Source: Mycolicibacterium rhodesiae
GTDB lineage: Bacteria > Actinomycetota > Actinomycetes > Mycobacteriales > Mycobacteriaceae
DNA length: 64,000 bases
Assembly: GCF_002086695.1 (NCBI RefSeq)
Contig: NZ_MVIH01000003.1
Location: forward strand, 310,001-374,000
Reading direction: 5' to 3'
A program made the translations under genes and the position numbers. Under the pieces are notes generated by a model. The model saw only the letters and a program-made list of their open reading frames with translations. It was not told the origin of the DNA and searched no databases. This document shows positions 19,621 to 27,780 of the stretch, in pieces. Each line of letters opens with the position of its first letter. Within the stretch, counting starts at the first letter, position 1.

Positions 19621-19907
19621 GGCACGTCGTCCAGGTCGTTCTGGCTGCGCTGGCGCTGTCCGGCGCCGTGGTGACCGGTTTGGCTGCGCGCAGCGTGGCG
19701 GTCGTGGCGCCGGTTACCGACGGGCAGCCCTCGACGACGTCGGCGGTCTTCGACCCGCCGCTGATGATGCTGACCTGGTTGCTGGTCACCCTGGCCGGGG
19801 TACTCGCAGTGCTGGGTGTGGCCGGTCTGGTCCGGGCCCGGCGGGCCCGTACTGCGGTGCAGCTCAGAACACCCGAGTCTGTCCCTCCAGCACTGGAACC
19901 GTCGTAG
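19617..19907 (+). CDS. Small two-helix membrane protein
   Basis: 96 aa with an N-terminal hydrophobic segment (VVLAALALSGAVVTGLAA), an outside loop and a second helix (LMMLTWLLVTLAGVLAVLGVAG) followed by Arg-rich RARRAR. GTG start coupled to the upstream stop. It is the last gene of the hemB-linked membrane-protein series. Its 3' end overlaps the convergent amidohydrolase gene by 44 nt. Function unknown. Confidence 0.75.
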   Translation: MRHVVQVVLAALALSGAVVTGLAARSVAVVAPVTDGQPSTTSAVFDPPLMMLTWLLVTLAGVLAVLGVAGLVRARRARTAVQLRTPESVPPALEPS

Positions 19908-21009
19908 GCAGCTTGTAGGTCTGCACCCCGTTGCGCCACATCACGGCGTCGCGCGCATGCTCGGGCAGGTGCTTGACCAGCCAGCGTGGATCGTCGAACG
20001 TCCAGTGCGGGTAGTCCGAGGAGAACAGCAGGATCTTCTCGCATTCCATCCATTCGAAGGCCCGCAGCAGTTCGGTCTTGTCCTCGGGATAGTCCAGTGG
20101 CTGGGTGGTGAATTTGATGTGGTCCTTGACGTATTCGCTCGGCTTGCGCGTGATGTCGACCCACGATTTGCGCGCTTCGTAGATGGCGTCCATCCGCCAC
20201 ATCAGCGGCAGGATCCAGTTGAAGGCGTGCTCGACGAACACGATCCGCAACGTGGGGTAGCGGTCGAACACGCCGTCGAAGATCAGGCTCATCACCTGGT
20301 TGGCGGCCAGCAGTGAGTAGCTGACCATGAAGTCGTGGTTGTAGCTGGGGAAGCCGACCGGCGGGATCGGCAGGGTTTCGAACATGCCTCGGCCCAGGTG
20401 GCAGCTGACGGTGATGTCGTGCTTAGTGGCGGCCGCCCAGATCGGGTCGTATTTGGGGTCGCCCCACGACGGCCGCGGTTCGGCCTTGATCAGGATCTGC
20501 GACATATACGGGTGGCCGGCCCACTGCTCGATCTCGCGCGCCGCCCCGGCGGGATCTTCGATCGCCACCGAGATCGAGCCGCGCCAGCGCTGGTGCCAGT
20601 TGTTGCGGCTGTCCAGCCAGTGTTCGTCGAGCCAGCGGTTGGTCGCGATGGCCGACGCCTGCGCCGCGTCGGCGAGCCGCGCCCCGGGAGCCAGCGGTTC
20701 CAGGATGCAGATGTCGGCGCCTGCGTCCATGACGAGTTGGCGAAATGCCAGATCAGGGTCCGTACCGGCGAACTCGCCGTCAGGCGGGAAGGTGTCTGTG
20801 CGCATCGCATAGGCATGCGCGTAGTCGGGGGCGTCGTAGTAGATCTGCTCCCCGATGGGGTGCGAGAGGAAGTACTTGGTCCGCCAGGGCTCGGGGATGT
20901 AGTCGATCAACACCCCGCGGCGCGGTACCGGGTGGACGTCGGAATCCACGCACCGCACGTCGATGTGTTCGGTCGGTGCTGACCGCGCCGCGATGTGGGT
21001 CAGAGTCAT
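19864..21009 (-). CDS. Amidohydrolase 2 family metal-dependent hydrolase
   Basis: 381-aa TIM-barrel hydrolase or decarboxylase of the ACMSD/amidohydrolase-2 type. The first metal site is VDSDVHP (D-x-H); later metal-type residues lie in VSCHLGRG, IVFVEHAFNW and LLFSSDYPHWTFDDP (terminal Asp). Such enzymes hydrolyse or decarboxylate small organic acids; the substrate is not predictable. The ATG at MTLTHIAARS is preceded by GAAGAG at a suitable distance; far-upstream extension of the frame reads antisense to the GPP34 gene and is not coding. Confidence 0.86.
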   Translation of the reverse strand: MTLTHIAARSAPTEHIDVRCVDSDVHPVPRRGVLIDYIPEPWRTKYFLSHPIGEQIYYDAPDYAHAYAMRTDTFPPDGEFAGTDPDLAFRQLVMDAGADICILEPLAPGARLADAAQASAIATNRWLDEHWLDSRNNWHQRWRGSISVAIEDPAGAAREIEQWAGHPYMSQILIKAEPRPSWGDPKYDPIWAAATKHDITVSCHLGRGMFETLPIPPVGFPSYNHDFMVSYSLLAANQVMSLIFDGVFDRYPTLRIVFVEHAFNWILPLMWRMDAIYEARKSWVDITRKPSEYVKDHIKFTTQPLDYPEDKTELLRAFEWMECEKILLFSSDYPHWTFDDPRWLVKHLPEHARDAVMWRNGVQTYKLPTTVPVLEGQTRVF

Positions 21010-21148
21010 CCGGGTCATCTCTTCGTCGTCGGTGTGTCCAGTGTCCCACTCCAGGCCACCCAAATCGGTACGAAAATTGAGTAGTCCGCTACGCATGTCC
21101 TCGCGCGGTCGGTGGCCCACAGTTGGAAACGGGGAGCGAGGAGGGGGC

Positions 21149-21838
21149 ATGGGGCGCATCGGCGATCCGTCGTCTGAGTTCTCGCAGGTGCCCTCGACCC
21201 TGCACGGGCAGCTTTTCCTGCTCGCGTTCGACCCGCGGAGCGGTCGGTTCGACGGCCACGATCCTGGGCTCTTCGGCTTTGCGCTGCGGGCCGCGATGCT
21301 GACGGATCTGTATCTGCGCGGCTTCCTGGTGGAACGTGCAGGCAAGCCGGTCCCGGCCCGGGCGGCCAGTCCCGACGATCCGATTCTGCGTGCCGAATTC
21401 GCCCAGGTGGGCGTCCACAATCGGTCGACCTGGGCGCAGTTGGTCGCCGGCAACCAGCACGAAGCGATCACCGCGGTCCGGGAACAGTTGGTCACCGAGG
21501 GTTGGTTGCGCACGCGGCGGCAGCCCGGCCTCCCGGTGTGCGACGCGGGTCTCGAGCCGTTCGACCCCAGCCGGGTCCGCGCCTTGGCCGATGTGGCGCG
21601 CGGTGCGCTGCGGAACGCGCTTGTCGGGCTGCCCGCGGAGCCCTGGCCCGTGGCGTGCGGTTTGCTCGCCGCGACCGCCGAACTGCCGGTCATGGACGAG
21701 TTCTCCGCCGACGTCCAGGGTTGGGGCCGCCTCGACGCAGTGGCGGCCGGCCGCCTGGTGCCTGTTTCGGGGCTGATCGAAGCGATCCGCGACCGTCGCG
21801 GGTACGGCCGTCCGGGGCTTATGGGCGGGGCATCGTGA
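21149..21838 (+). CDS. GPP34 (GOLPH3/Vps74-like) family phosphoprotein
   Basis: 229-aa protein matching the actinobacterial GPP34 family, named for eukaryotic Golgi phosphoprotein 3, a PI4P-binding adaptor. Typical features are LHGQLFLLAFDPRSGRFDG, FGFALRAAMLTDLYLRGFL, the VREQLVTEGWLRTRR hairpin region and a helical C-terminus. Bacterial members occur in several copies per genome and have no settled function; lipid interaction is inferred. Strong ribosome site GGAGGGGG just before the ATG. Divergent from the amidohydrolase. Confidence 0.85.
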   Translation: MGRIGDPSSEFSQVPSTLHGQLFLLAFDPRSGRFDGHDPGLFGFALRAAMLTDLYLRGFLVERAGKPVPARAASPDDPILRAEFAQVGVHNRSTWAQLVAGNQHEAITAVREQLVTEGWLRTRRQPGLPVCDAGLEPFDPSRVRALADVARGALRNALVGLPAEPWPVACGLLAATAELPVMDEFSADVQGWGRLDAVAAGRLVPVSGLIEAIRDRRGYGRPGLMGGAS

Positions 21839-21963
21839 CCGGCGGCCGGCCTCCGCACCTGTGGTCGGTGCCTGCTCCGGACAACCCGGACGATGATCTC
21901 GACCCGCCGAACCACGAAGATCCCGAACCGCCCGAAGACGAAACCGGTGTGCTGTTGTGGTGA
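21835..21963 (+). CDS. Possible 42-aa acidic Pro-rich peptide
   Basis: GTG start overlapping the GPP34 stop by 4 nt, encoding a short acidic peptide dominated by Asp, Glu, Pro and Asn (for example NPDDDLDPPNHEDPEPPEDE) and ending GVLLW. Coupling to the upstream gene and third-position GC support translation. Low complexity and lack of a known family weigh against it. It ends 20 nt before the copper-type palindrome. Confidence 0.4.
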   Translation: MTGGRPPHLWSVPAPDNPDDDLDPPNHEDPEPPEDETGVLLW

Positions 21964-21983
21964 TCGGGTAGGCACTGGACAAG

Positions 21984-22000
21984 ATACCCCCTAGGGGTAT
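21984..22000. promoter_or_regulatory. CsoR/RicR-type copper operator upstream of the Cu-ATPase
   Basis: Near-perfect palindrome ATACCCCCTAGGGGTAT ending 10 nt before the ATPase start codon. This G/C-tract palindrome flanked by TA is the known binding pattern of CsoR-family copper repressors. It must overlap the promoter or the very short leader, so repression by steric block and release by Cu(I) is expected. No csoR-like gene lies nearby, so the repressor would act from elsewhere. Confidence 0.8.
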
Positions 22001-22010
22001 CATCGCGACT

Positions 22011-24131
22011 ATGGCGACGACCGACCTCCAATTGACCGGCATGAGCTGCGCGTCCTGCGCGGCCCGTATCGAGCGTGGCCTCAACGACCTGGACGGCGTG
22101 CAGGCCACGGTGAACTTCGCCGTCGAGCGTGCACACGTCGAGCACGGCCCTCAGGTGTCGGAGCACGATCTGATCCACGCGGTGGAATCCACCGGCTACC
22201 ACGCGTCGGTGCTGGACCACTCCGGCCACGGCGACGACCACATGAACCACGACGTCCCCAGCGAACAGCTGCGCCCCCGGCTGATCGGCTCGGCGGTGTT
22301 GGCGGTCCCGGTGGTGGCGCTGTCGATGGTGATGGCCTGGCAGTTCTCGGGATGGCTCTGGGTTGTGCTGGCGCTGACGACCCCGATCGTGTTCTGGGGT
22401 GGCTATCCATTCCACAAGGCCGCGCTCAACAGTGCGCGGCACGGGGCGTCGACGATGGACACCCTGGTGTCGCTGGGCACGCTGGCCGCCTACCTGTGGT
22501 CGCTGTACGCGGTGGTGACCGGGGCCGCTGCGCACGGTCACGGCCACGTCTACTTCGAGGTCGCGGCCGCGGTGACGGTGTTCCTGCTGGCCGGCCGGTA
22601 TGCCGAGGCCAAAGCCAAGCGGTCGGCCGGCGCGGCGTTGCAGGCGCTGCTGTCGCTGGGCGCGAAGGACGCCACTGTGTTGTGCGACGCCGCTGAGGTT
22701 CGAATCCCGGTGCAGGACTTGCACGTTGGTGACGTCATCGTCGTGCGGCCCGGCGAGCGGGTGGCCACCGACGGCGTGATCCTCGACGGTGCGTCGGCGC
22801 TGGACACCTCGGCGATGACCGGGGAGTCGGTGCCCGCCGACGTCGGCCCTGGCGATGAGGTACTCGGCGGTGCGGTCAACACCTTTGGCCGGATTCTGGT
22901 GAGCGCCAAGCGAGTTGGAGGTGACACCCAACTCGCGCGGATGGCCCGGATGGTCTCGGACGCACAAAGCGGGAAGGCGTCCATTCAGCGGCTGGCCGAT
23001 CGGGTGTCGGCGATCTTCGTGCCGGTGGTGTTGGCCATCGCGGCGGTCACCCTGGGTGCCTGGCTGGTGGCCGGCGGGTCGGCCACGGCGGCGTTCACCG
23101 CGGCGGTCGCCGTGCTGATCATCGCTTGCCCGTGTGCGCTCGGCCTTGCGACACCGACGGCGATCCTGGTCGGCACCGGTCGCGGCGCTCAGCTCGGGGT
23201 GTTGATCAAGGATCCGCAGGTTCTCGAAACGGTCACCGGCATCGACGCCGTCGTGCTCGACAAGACCGGCACGGTGACCACCGGCTCGATGGCCGTGGCG
23301 GCCGTCGAGAGCGAAGCCGGCGTCGACGCCGACGCGGTGCTCGCGCAGGCGGCGGCGGTCGAATCGGCCTCCGAGCACCCGGTGGCCGCCGCAATCGTGG
23401 CCGCTGCCCGGGAGCGCGGCCTGACCGTGCCCGCGGTGCGCGACTTCGCCAACGACCCCGGGACCGGCGTCAGCGGCGTCGTCGACGGCGTGCGGGTGCA
23501 GGTGTCCCGCGCCGCCGAGCAGTTAGTCGACGATGGGCGCACCAGCGTCGAGGTGCGTGCCGACGGTAGCCGCCGAGGGGTGATCCGGTTGGTCGACGCG
23601 GTCAAGCCGACCAGCGCGGAGGCCATCGCCGAGTTGAAGGCGATGGGCATCACGCCGATCCTGCTGACCGGCGACAACGCCGCGGTTGCCGCCCGGGTGG
23701 CCGCCGAGGTCGGCATCGCCGCCGAGAACGTCATCGCGGGCGTGCTGCCCTCGGAGAAGGCCGACGCGATCACCCGACTGCAGGCGCAGGGGCACAAGGT
23801 CGCGATGGTCGGAGACGGAGTGAACGACTCGGTGGCGTTGGCGACCGCCGACGTGGGCATGGCCATGGGCACCGGGACCGACGCCGCGATCGAGGCCGGC
23901 GACGTCACGCTGGTTCGTGGGGACCTGCGCACCGTCCCGACCGCACTGCGGTTGTCGTCGCGCACGCTGCGGATCATCAAGCAGAACCTGTTCTGGGCAT
24001 TCGGCTACAACGTGGCGGCCATCCCGCTGGCGGCGCTGGGCTTGCTGAACCCGATGATCGCCGGCGCGGCCATGGCGTTCTCCTCGGTTCTGGTGGTGAC
24101 CAATAGCCTGCGCCTCAAGCGGTTCAGCTAA
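22011..24131 (+). CDS. Cu(I)-exporting P1B-type ATPase
   Basis: 706-aa heavy-metal pump of the CopA/CtpV type that exports Cu(I) across the membrane. One N-terminal HMA domain with C13/C16 (GMSCASC), then a His-rich linker (HSGHGDDHMNHD). Transport site C373-P-C375 (IIACPCALGLATPTA), phosphorylation site D417 (DKTGTVTTG), nucleotide-domain SEHP, TGDN and hinge GDGVNDSVAL. The last helices carry YN and MAFSS, the Cu(I)-type (P1B-1) signatures. A copper-type operator precedes it, so induction by copper is expected. Numbering within the ctpA/B/V group is uncertain. Confidence 0.95.
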   Translation: MATTDLQLTGMSCASCAARIERGLNDLDGVQATVNFAVERAHVEHGPQVSEHDLIHAVESTGYHASVLDHSGHGDDHMNHDVPSEQLRPRLIGSAVLAVPVVALSMVMAWQFSGWLWVVLALTTPIVFWGGYPFHKAALNSARHGASTMDTLVSLGTLAAYLWSLYAVVTGAAAHGHGHVYFEVAAAVTVFLLAGRYAEAKAKRSAGAALQALLSLGAKDATVLCDAAEVRIPVQDLHVGDVIVVRPGERVATDGVILDGASALDTSAMTGESVPADVGPGDEVLGGAVNTFGRILVSAKRVGGDTQLARMARMVSDAQSGKASIQRLADRVSAIFVPVVLAIAAVTLGAWLVAGGSATAAFTAAVAVLIIACPCALGLATPTAILVGTGRGAQLGVLIKDPQVLETVTGIDAVVLDKTGTVTTGSMAVAAVESEAGVDADAVLAQAAAVESASEHPVAAAIVAAARERGLTVPAVRDFANDPGTGVSGVVDGVRVQVSRAAEQLVDDGRTSVEVRADGSRRGVIRLVDAVKPTSAEAIAELKAMGITPILLTGDNAAVAARVAAEVGIAAENVIAGVLPSEKADAITRLQAQGHKVAMVGDGVNDSVALATADVGMAMGTGTDAAIEAGDVTLVRGDLRTVPTALRLSSRTLRIIKQNLFWAFGYNVAAIPLAALGLLNPMIAGAAMAFSSVLVVTNSLRLKRFS

Positions 24132-24256
24132 CTGCGCCCAAAGACACCTCGCAGGAGAAGTGCGAGTAGATCCATGCAGAACGTCGATCTCGGCGGCCCG
24201 TGACGCTCGTCACGAAGGCGTTGGTACAAAGTGCGAAATCTGTAACACTGTTGCTC

Positions 24257-25120
24257 ATGACGGATCTTGCCGAATCACGCTCGGCCACCGACGCCCTGCC
24301 GCTGGGCCCGCAGTCACTGGTCTGGCGCTACTTCGGCGACAACCGGATGTTCCTCATCGGCCCGCGCCCGGCGGTGCTGCAGAACATGCTCGCCGAACTC
24401 GGCCAAGGCGTGCTCGACCACTCGGTGTGGTTCGCCGATACCGCGGCCCGGATCAAACGCTCGTTGCCGCCGATCTTCATGACCGTCTACGGCACCGAAG
24501 ACGACAACGCAGGCACGCGGGTCCGCGACTTCCACCACACCATCAAGGGCGACATGCCCGACGGGAGCCGCTACCACGCGCTGGATCCCGACACCTACTT
24601 CTGGGCACATGCCACCTTCTTCGATCAGGCGCTGTATTTCGCCGACACCTTCGTCAAGCGGCTCTCGCGCGAGGAGAAGGAGCAGATGTATCTGGAGTCC
24701 AAGACCTGGTATCGCCGCTATGGGGTCAGCGACCGCCCGATGCCCGCCGACTACGCCGAATTCGAGCGCTACTGGGACCGGATGATCAACGAGGTTCTGG
24801 TCGCGCATCGGACCGCAGCCTACGGAGTTGGCTACGTCACCAAGGGATTTCCGAAGCCCAAGGCCGTCAACCCGATCGTCTGGCGGCTGGTGGCGCCGGT
24901 CTTCAATCCCGTCGCGGCGTTCCTGACGACCGGTGGGATGCCGCCACGTACCCGCGAGATTCTCGGCCTGCCGTGGAGTGACCGCAAGGAGCGCAATTAC
25001 CAGCGCTTCGCGGCGTTCTGGCGCTCGCGTCCGGTGAACTGGGTGTGGGACCATCTCCCGATGAATGTCCGCTACAACCGCTACGCTGCACAGGGTTTCG
25101 CGCAGGCAGGGCATGCCTGA
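24257..25120 (+). CDS. Oxygenase MpaB family protein (DUF2236)
   Basis: 287-aa all-helical protein of the DUF2236 family, which includes MpaB and the haem-b rubber oxygenase Lcp. Diagnostic segment: [22 protein letters not shown], then [20 protein letters not shown]. The His and Arg residues there correspond to the positions implicated in haem binding. C-terminal helices follow after [13 protein letters not shown]. Many copies occur in mycobacteria and most have no proven substrate. The ATG used (MTDLAESRS) follows a stretch without a strong ribosome site. Coupled to the TetR gene by an 8-nt overlap. Confidence 0.86.
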   Translation: MTDLAESRSATDALPLGPQSLVWRYFGDNRMFLIGPRPAVLQNMLAELGQGVLDHSVWFADTAARIKRSLPPIFMTVYGTEDDNAGTRVRDFHHTIKGDMPDGSRYHALDPDTYFWAHATFFDQALYFADTFVKRLSREEKEQMYLESKTWYRRYGVSDRPMPADYAEFERYWDRMINEVLVAHRTAAYGVGYVTKGFPKPKAVNPIVWRLVAPVFNPVAAFLTTGGMPPRTREILGLPWSDRKERNYQRFAAFWRSRPVNWVWDHLPMNVRYNRYAAQGFAQAGHA

Positions 25121-25700
25121 CCAGTCGACCGAAGCGATCCTCGACGCCGCGCTCGTCGAGTTCGATCAGCATGGCATCCGCCGGGTTGCCCTCGATGACG
25201 TCGCCCGCCGGGCCGGGGTGAGCCGGACGACGATCTACCGGCGATTCGCCAACAAGGACGACCTGGTGGCCGCGGTGATGGATCGGGAGAACCTACGGTT
25301 GTTCCACGATATCGCCGAGGACGTGAAAAACGCTCGCCCCCAGTCGAATTACTACGTCGAAGCGTTCACGCAGGCCATCCTGCGAACCCGGCGGCACCGG
25401 GTACTCAACCGCATGATCGTCGACGAGCCGGCGCTGACGCTGGAGCTGGCCCGACTGCACTACGGTGCCGCGGTCGAACGCGTCGAGGCGGCGCTGCAGG
25501 TGATCTTCCCGCCCGGCTTCGCCGACAAGATCGGACCGCAGGCCGTGCATGAGCTGGCCGACAACATCTGGCGTTACGCGATGATGGCGATGCTGTTGCC
25601 CAGCCCGGCTCCACTCGAAACCGCCGACCAAATACGGGCTTTCGCCACCAAGCACTTTCTGCCGAGCCTGCCCGAAGCGCTGCGCGTCGTACCGGTCTAG
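25113..25700 (+). CDS. TetR family transcriptional regulator
   Basis: 195 aa. The N-terminal HTH ([48 protein letters not shown]) is canonical. The C-terminal ligand-binding domain contains [16 protein letters not shown]. It overlaps the MpaB-like gene by 8 nt and most likely controls that gene and itself in response to the oxygenase substrate or product. Its TAG stop sits in a CTAG that is also the stop of the convergent small gene. Confidence 0.92.
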   Translation: MPDQSTEAILDAALVEFDQHGIRRVALDDVARRAGVSRTTIYRRFANKDDLVAAVMDRENLRLFHDIAEDVKNARPQSNYYVEAFTQAILRTRRHRVLNRMIVDEPALTLELARLHYGAAVERVEAALQVIFPPGFADKIGPQAVHELADNIWRYAMMAMLLPSPAPLETADQIRAFATKHFLPSLPEALRVVPV

Positions 25701-25921
25701 TTACCTGCTGGACAGTCGATGTCGACGTACGCCGTTGGCGCCGCCTGATGCACACCGGTGACGGTGCACTGGGACAGCCCGCCGGTCGGCTGGCCGTTGA
25801 GTTGAACCTCGTAGCCTTGGCTCTGTAGTTGGCTGATGATGTCGGGTGCCGAACCGGTTCCCGACGAGGACACGATATGTGCGACGCTGACGAGTGCTGC
25901 TGCAATGAGGTTGCTGTACAT
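25697..25921 (-). CDS. Small secreted protein, 74 aa
   Basis: Short protein with a hydrophobic N-terminus ([21 protein letters not shown]) likely to be a signal peptide. The mature part is [36 protein letters not shown] followed by AYVDIDCP. Two cysteines could form a disulfide. This pattern (short leader, QLQxxGYxVQLNG, paired Cys) recurs in small mycobacterial exported proteins of unknown role, as far as I recall. It shares the CTAG stop with the convergent TetR gene. Confidence 0.75.
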   Translation of the reverse strand: MYSNLIAAALVSVAHIVSSSGTGSAPDIISQLQSQGYEVQLNGQPTGGLSQCTVTGVHQAAPTAYVDIDCPAGN

Positions 25922-25951
25922 ACCTGTAGATAGGTAGGCGGGTTACAGCTC

Positions 25952-26662
25952 TCAGGTAGTCTGCGGTGGTGGCGCGAGCACCTCCACGACGCCGTTGCGC
26001 TCGCGGACCTCGAAGTGCGGCAACGGTTTCGGGGCTATCGGCAGAGCATGCGTGACGACGGTGCCGGCCGGGGAGAACGACGTCGAATGGCACGGGCAGT
26101 GCAGCTGGTCGTCGCCCTTGTCGAACCACAGCTTGCAGCCCTGATGGGTACACACCCCGGACACGGCGTCGACCCGGCCGTTGACCCGGCGGACGAATCC
26201 GTTGACCGCGCCCAGATCGAATGCGCGCACCGCCCCTTCGGAGAGTTCGGCGCTCGACGAGACGGTCTGCCACGCCCCGTCGGTGGGCACCAATTCCGCT
26301 TCGGCGACTTGCTGCTCGTCGGTGTGTGGTCGAATCACCAGCCGATCGACCGACACCCCGGCCACCGCGGCCGTTGCTGCCGCGGAGGTTCCGACGATCA
26401 CCTGTCGGCGGGTGGCTGACATCGCCCGCTTCGGCGGCGGAGCATTGGTCAAAGGCGATGACTCCGAGGACATTTCGGCGGCCAGCCGGGCTTTGAGTCC
26501 GTCGACGAATTCCGGTCGGGGTTCGCCGGCGTCCTCGCGAGCGGCGGTGAGGTCGATGGCGGTGCGCAGCTGGGCAGCCTCGAACTCGTCTGGTGTGAAG
26601 CCCTTTGGCTGCCGGCCTGCGAGCATGTCGTCGATGTAGTGGCGAAGATCGCGGCGGGTCAT
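25952..26662 (-). CDS. Rieske [2Fe-2S] protein coupled to the ECF sigma factor, possible anti-sigma factor
   Basis: 236 aa. Residues 1-80 are soluble and helical (MTRRDLRHYIDDMLAGRQP, FEAAQLRTAIDLTAA, LKARLAAEM), a layout reminiscent of anti-sigma N-terminal domains. A twin-Arg-like TRRQVIVGTSAAATAAVAG segment could be a membrane anchor. Residues about 135-230 form a Rieske domain with CTHQGC and CPCHST, the cluster ligands C-x-H and C-x-x-H plus the disulfide pair. It begins in the sigma-factor stop (ATGA). A redox-sensing partner of the sigma factor is inferred; a simple electron carrier is the alternative. Confidence 0.85.
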   Translation of the reverse strand: MTRRDLRHYIDDMLAGRQPKGFTPDEFEAAQLRTAIDLTAAREDAGEPRPEFVDGLKARLAAEMSSESSPLTNAPPPKRAMSATRRQVIVGTSAAATAAVAGVSVDRLVIRPHTDEQQVAEAELVPTDGAWQTVSSSAELSEGAVRAFDLGAVNGFVRRVNGRVDAVSGVCTHQGCKLWFDKGDDQLHCPCHSTSFSPAGTVVTHALPIAPKPLPHFEVRERNGVVEVLAPPPQTT

Positions 26663-27201
26663 GGCAGAGCCCCCTCGCTGATCTGTGCGGCCAGCCGCAA
26701 CGCCCGATGCTGCAACACTTTCGCGTTCGCGACGCTGATGCCGAGCGTACTGGCCGCCTCCCGCACCGAACAGCCCTGCAGGAAACGCAGTTCCAACACC
26801 CGGCGATAGTTGTCGGGTAAGGCGCCGAGCAGGGTGGCGACGCGCTGCGGGGCGGTGCTCGGCGCGGCGGGCCCGAACACGGTGGCCGGCACGTCCTCGA
26901 TGGTGGTGATCTCGGTGCCCAGGGTGGCCCGCCAGTGCGCGGCCAACACGGTGCGGGCGGTGGCCCGCAGGTAGGCCCGCACTTCGGCGATGCTGGCGGT
27001 CAACCGCAGCGGGCGCATCGCGGCCAGGAACACCTCCGAGGTCAGGTCCTCGGCGTCGGCGCGGTTTCCCACCCTGCCGAAGATCAGCCGGTAGACCCAC
27101 GTGACGTTGTCGTCGTAGACGGCTTCCCAATCGGGATAACGCGCCTCGGCGACCAGGCGTAGCTCTGGTCGCGGGCGTGGATCGTCCTCCGCCGCCATCA
27201 T
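26659..27201 (-). CDS. ECF-type RNA polymerase sigma factor
   Basis: 180-aa sigma-70 family factor. Region 2 is TWVYRLIFGRVGNRADAEDLTSEVFLAAM. Region 4 is LLGALPDNYRRVLELRFLQG, then SVREAASTLGISVANAKVLQHRALRLA. The ATG chosen (MMAAEDDPRP) has GGAAGG six nucleotides upstream; another ATG 18 nt earlier lacks a ribosome site and lies inside the promoter-like motif. Overlaps the Rieske gene by 4 nt. The divergent cupredoxin operon carries the same upstream motif, suggesting both are its targets. Confidence 0.9.
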   Translation of the reverse strand: MMAAEDDPRPRPELRLVAEARYPDWEAVYDDNVTWVYRLIFGRVGNRADAEDLTSEVFLAAMRPLRLTASIAEVRAYLRATARTVLAAHWRATLGTEITTIEDVPATVFGPAAPSTAPQRVATLLGALPDNYRRVLELRFLQGCSVREAASTLGISVANAKVLQHRALRLAAQISEGALP

Positions 27202-27211
27202 CGTGTGCCTT

Positions 27212-27246
27212 CCGCTCATCGATAAGAGATAGGCGGCGGGGTTACC
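27212..27246 (-). promoter_or_regulatory. Promoter-like motif of the sigma/Rieske operon
   Basis: Read on the minus strand: GTAACC, then six bases, CCTATCTCTT, ATC, GATGAG, CGG. GTAACC resembles ECF-type -35 elements. The same string, slightly shortened, occurs on the plus strand in front of the cupredoxin gene. This supports autoregulation of the sigma factor. The exact -10 cannot be fixed because spacing to GATGAG differs between the two copies. Confidence 0.6.
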
Positions 27247-27257
27247 CGATGGTCCGC

Positions 27258-27290
27258 GTGTAACCGCTGCCCTACCTCTTGATGAGACGG
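27258..27290 (+). promoter_or_regulatory. Promoter-like motif of the cupredoxin operon
   Basis: Plus-strand copy of the motif found before the sigma gene: GTAACC, five bases, CCTACCTCTT, GATGAG, ACGG. The GTAACC boxes of the two copies form an inverted pair separated by 14 bp. The operon's ribosome site GAGGAGG follows, 8 nt before the ATG. The duplication indicates shared control, most simply by the adjacent ECF sigma factor. Confidence 0.6.
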
Positions 27291-27330
27291 TCCGCGCCGC
27301 GGACTTGGTTCAGCCGAGGAGGCAGGTTTC

Positions 27331-27780
27331 ATGCACCACACCCGTATCGCGCTGGCGTGCCTGGCGGTCGTTGCCGGCGCCGCCGCGTGTTCCACCCCGG
27401 CGAAGGCTCCGCCGCCGACGGTCGACTTCGGGCCCAACGGCGGCACATCGGTTGGCATGCCAGGGATGTCGAGCAGGCCCGGTATGCCGATGCCACAGGC
27501 CACGACGGCCGCGCCCGCCCCGCCCGTCGCCGGAACGGCGGTGAACATCACCAATTTCGCGTTCGCACCGGCGACCCTGAGCGTCAACGTCGGCGACACC
27601 GTCACCTGGACGAACACGGACGAGGAGCCGCACACCGTCGTCGCAAACGACGGCTCGTTCCACTCGCCGGGCCTGGACGCCAACGCCACCTACAGCTTCA
27701 CGTTCACCAAGGCAGGCAGCTTCGACTACATCTGCAGCATCCATCCGTTCATGCGCGGCACCGTGGTGGTGAGCGCATGA
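27331..27780 (+). CDS. Cupredoxin (plastocyanin-like) lipoprotein
   Basis: 149 aa. The signal peptide ends in a lipobox-like AGAAAC with C20 as the lipidated residue. A Pro/Met/Gly linker follows (GMPGMSSRPGMPMPQ), then a cupredoxin domain (about residues 68-149). Type-1 copper ligands are visible: His in EEPHTVVAND and Cys, His, Met in YICSIHPFM. It is expected on the outer face of the membrane as an electron carrier or copper binder. First gene of a three-gene coupled operon, divergent from the ECF sigma/Rieske pair. Confidence 0.92.
   Translation: MHHTRIALACLAVVAGAAACSTPAKAPPPTVDFGPNGGTSVGMPGMSSRPGMPMPQATTAAPAPPVAGTAVNITNFAFAPATLSVNVGDTVTWTNTDEEPHTVVANDGSFHSPGLDANATYSFTFTKAGSFDYICSIHPFMRGTVVVSA

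Noticed and set aside
21010..21975. N-terminal extension of the amidohydrolase gene
   Set aside because: It lies antisense to the GPP34 gene and encodes Pro/Arg/Ser-rich sequence; the amidohydrolase domain begins at the internal ATG.
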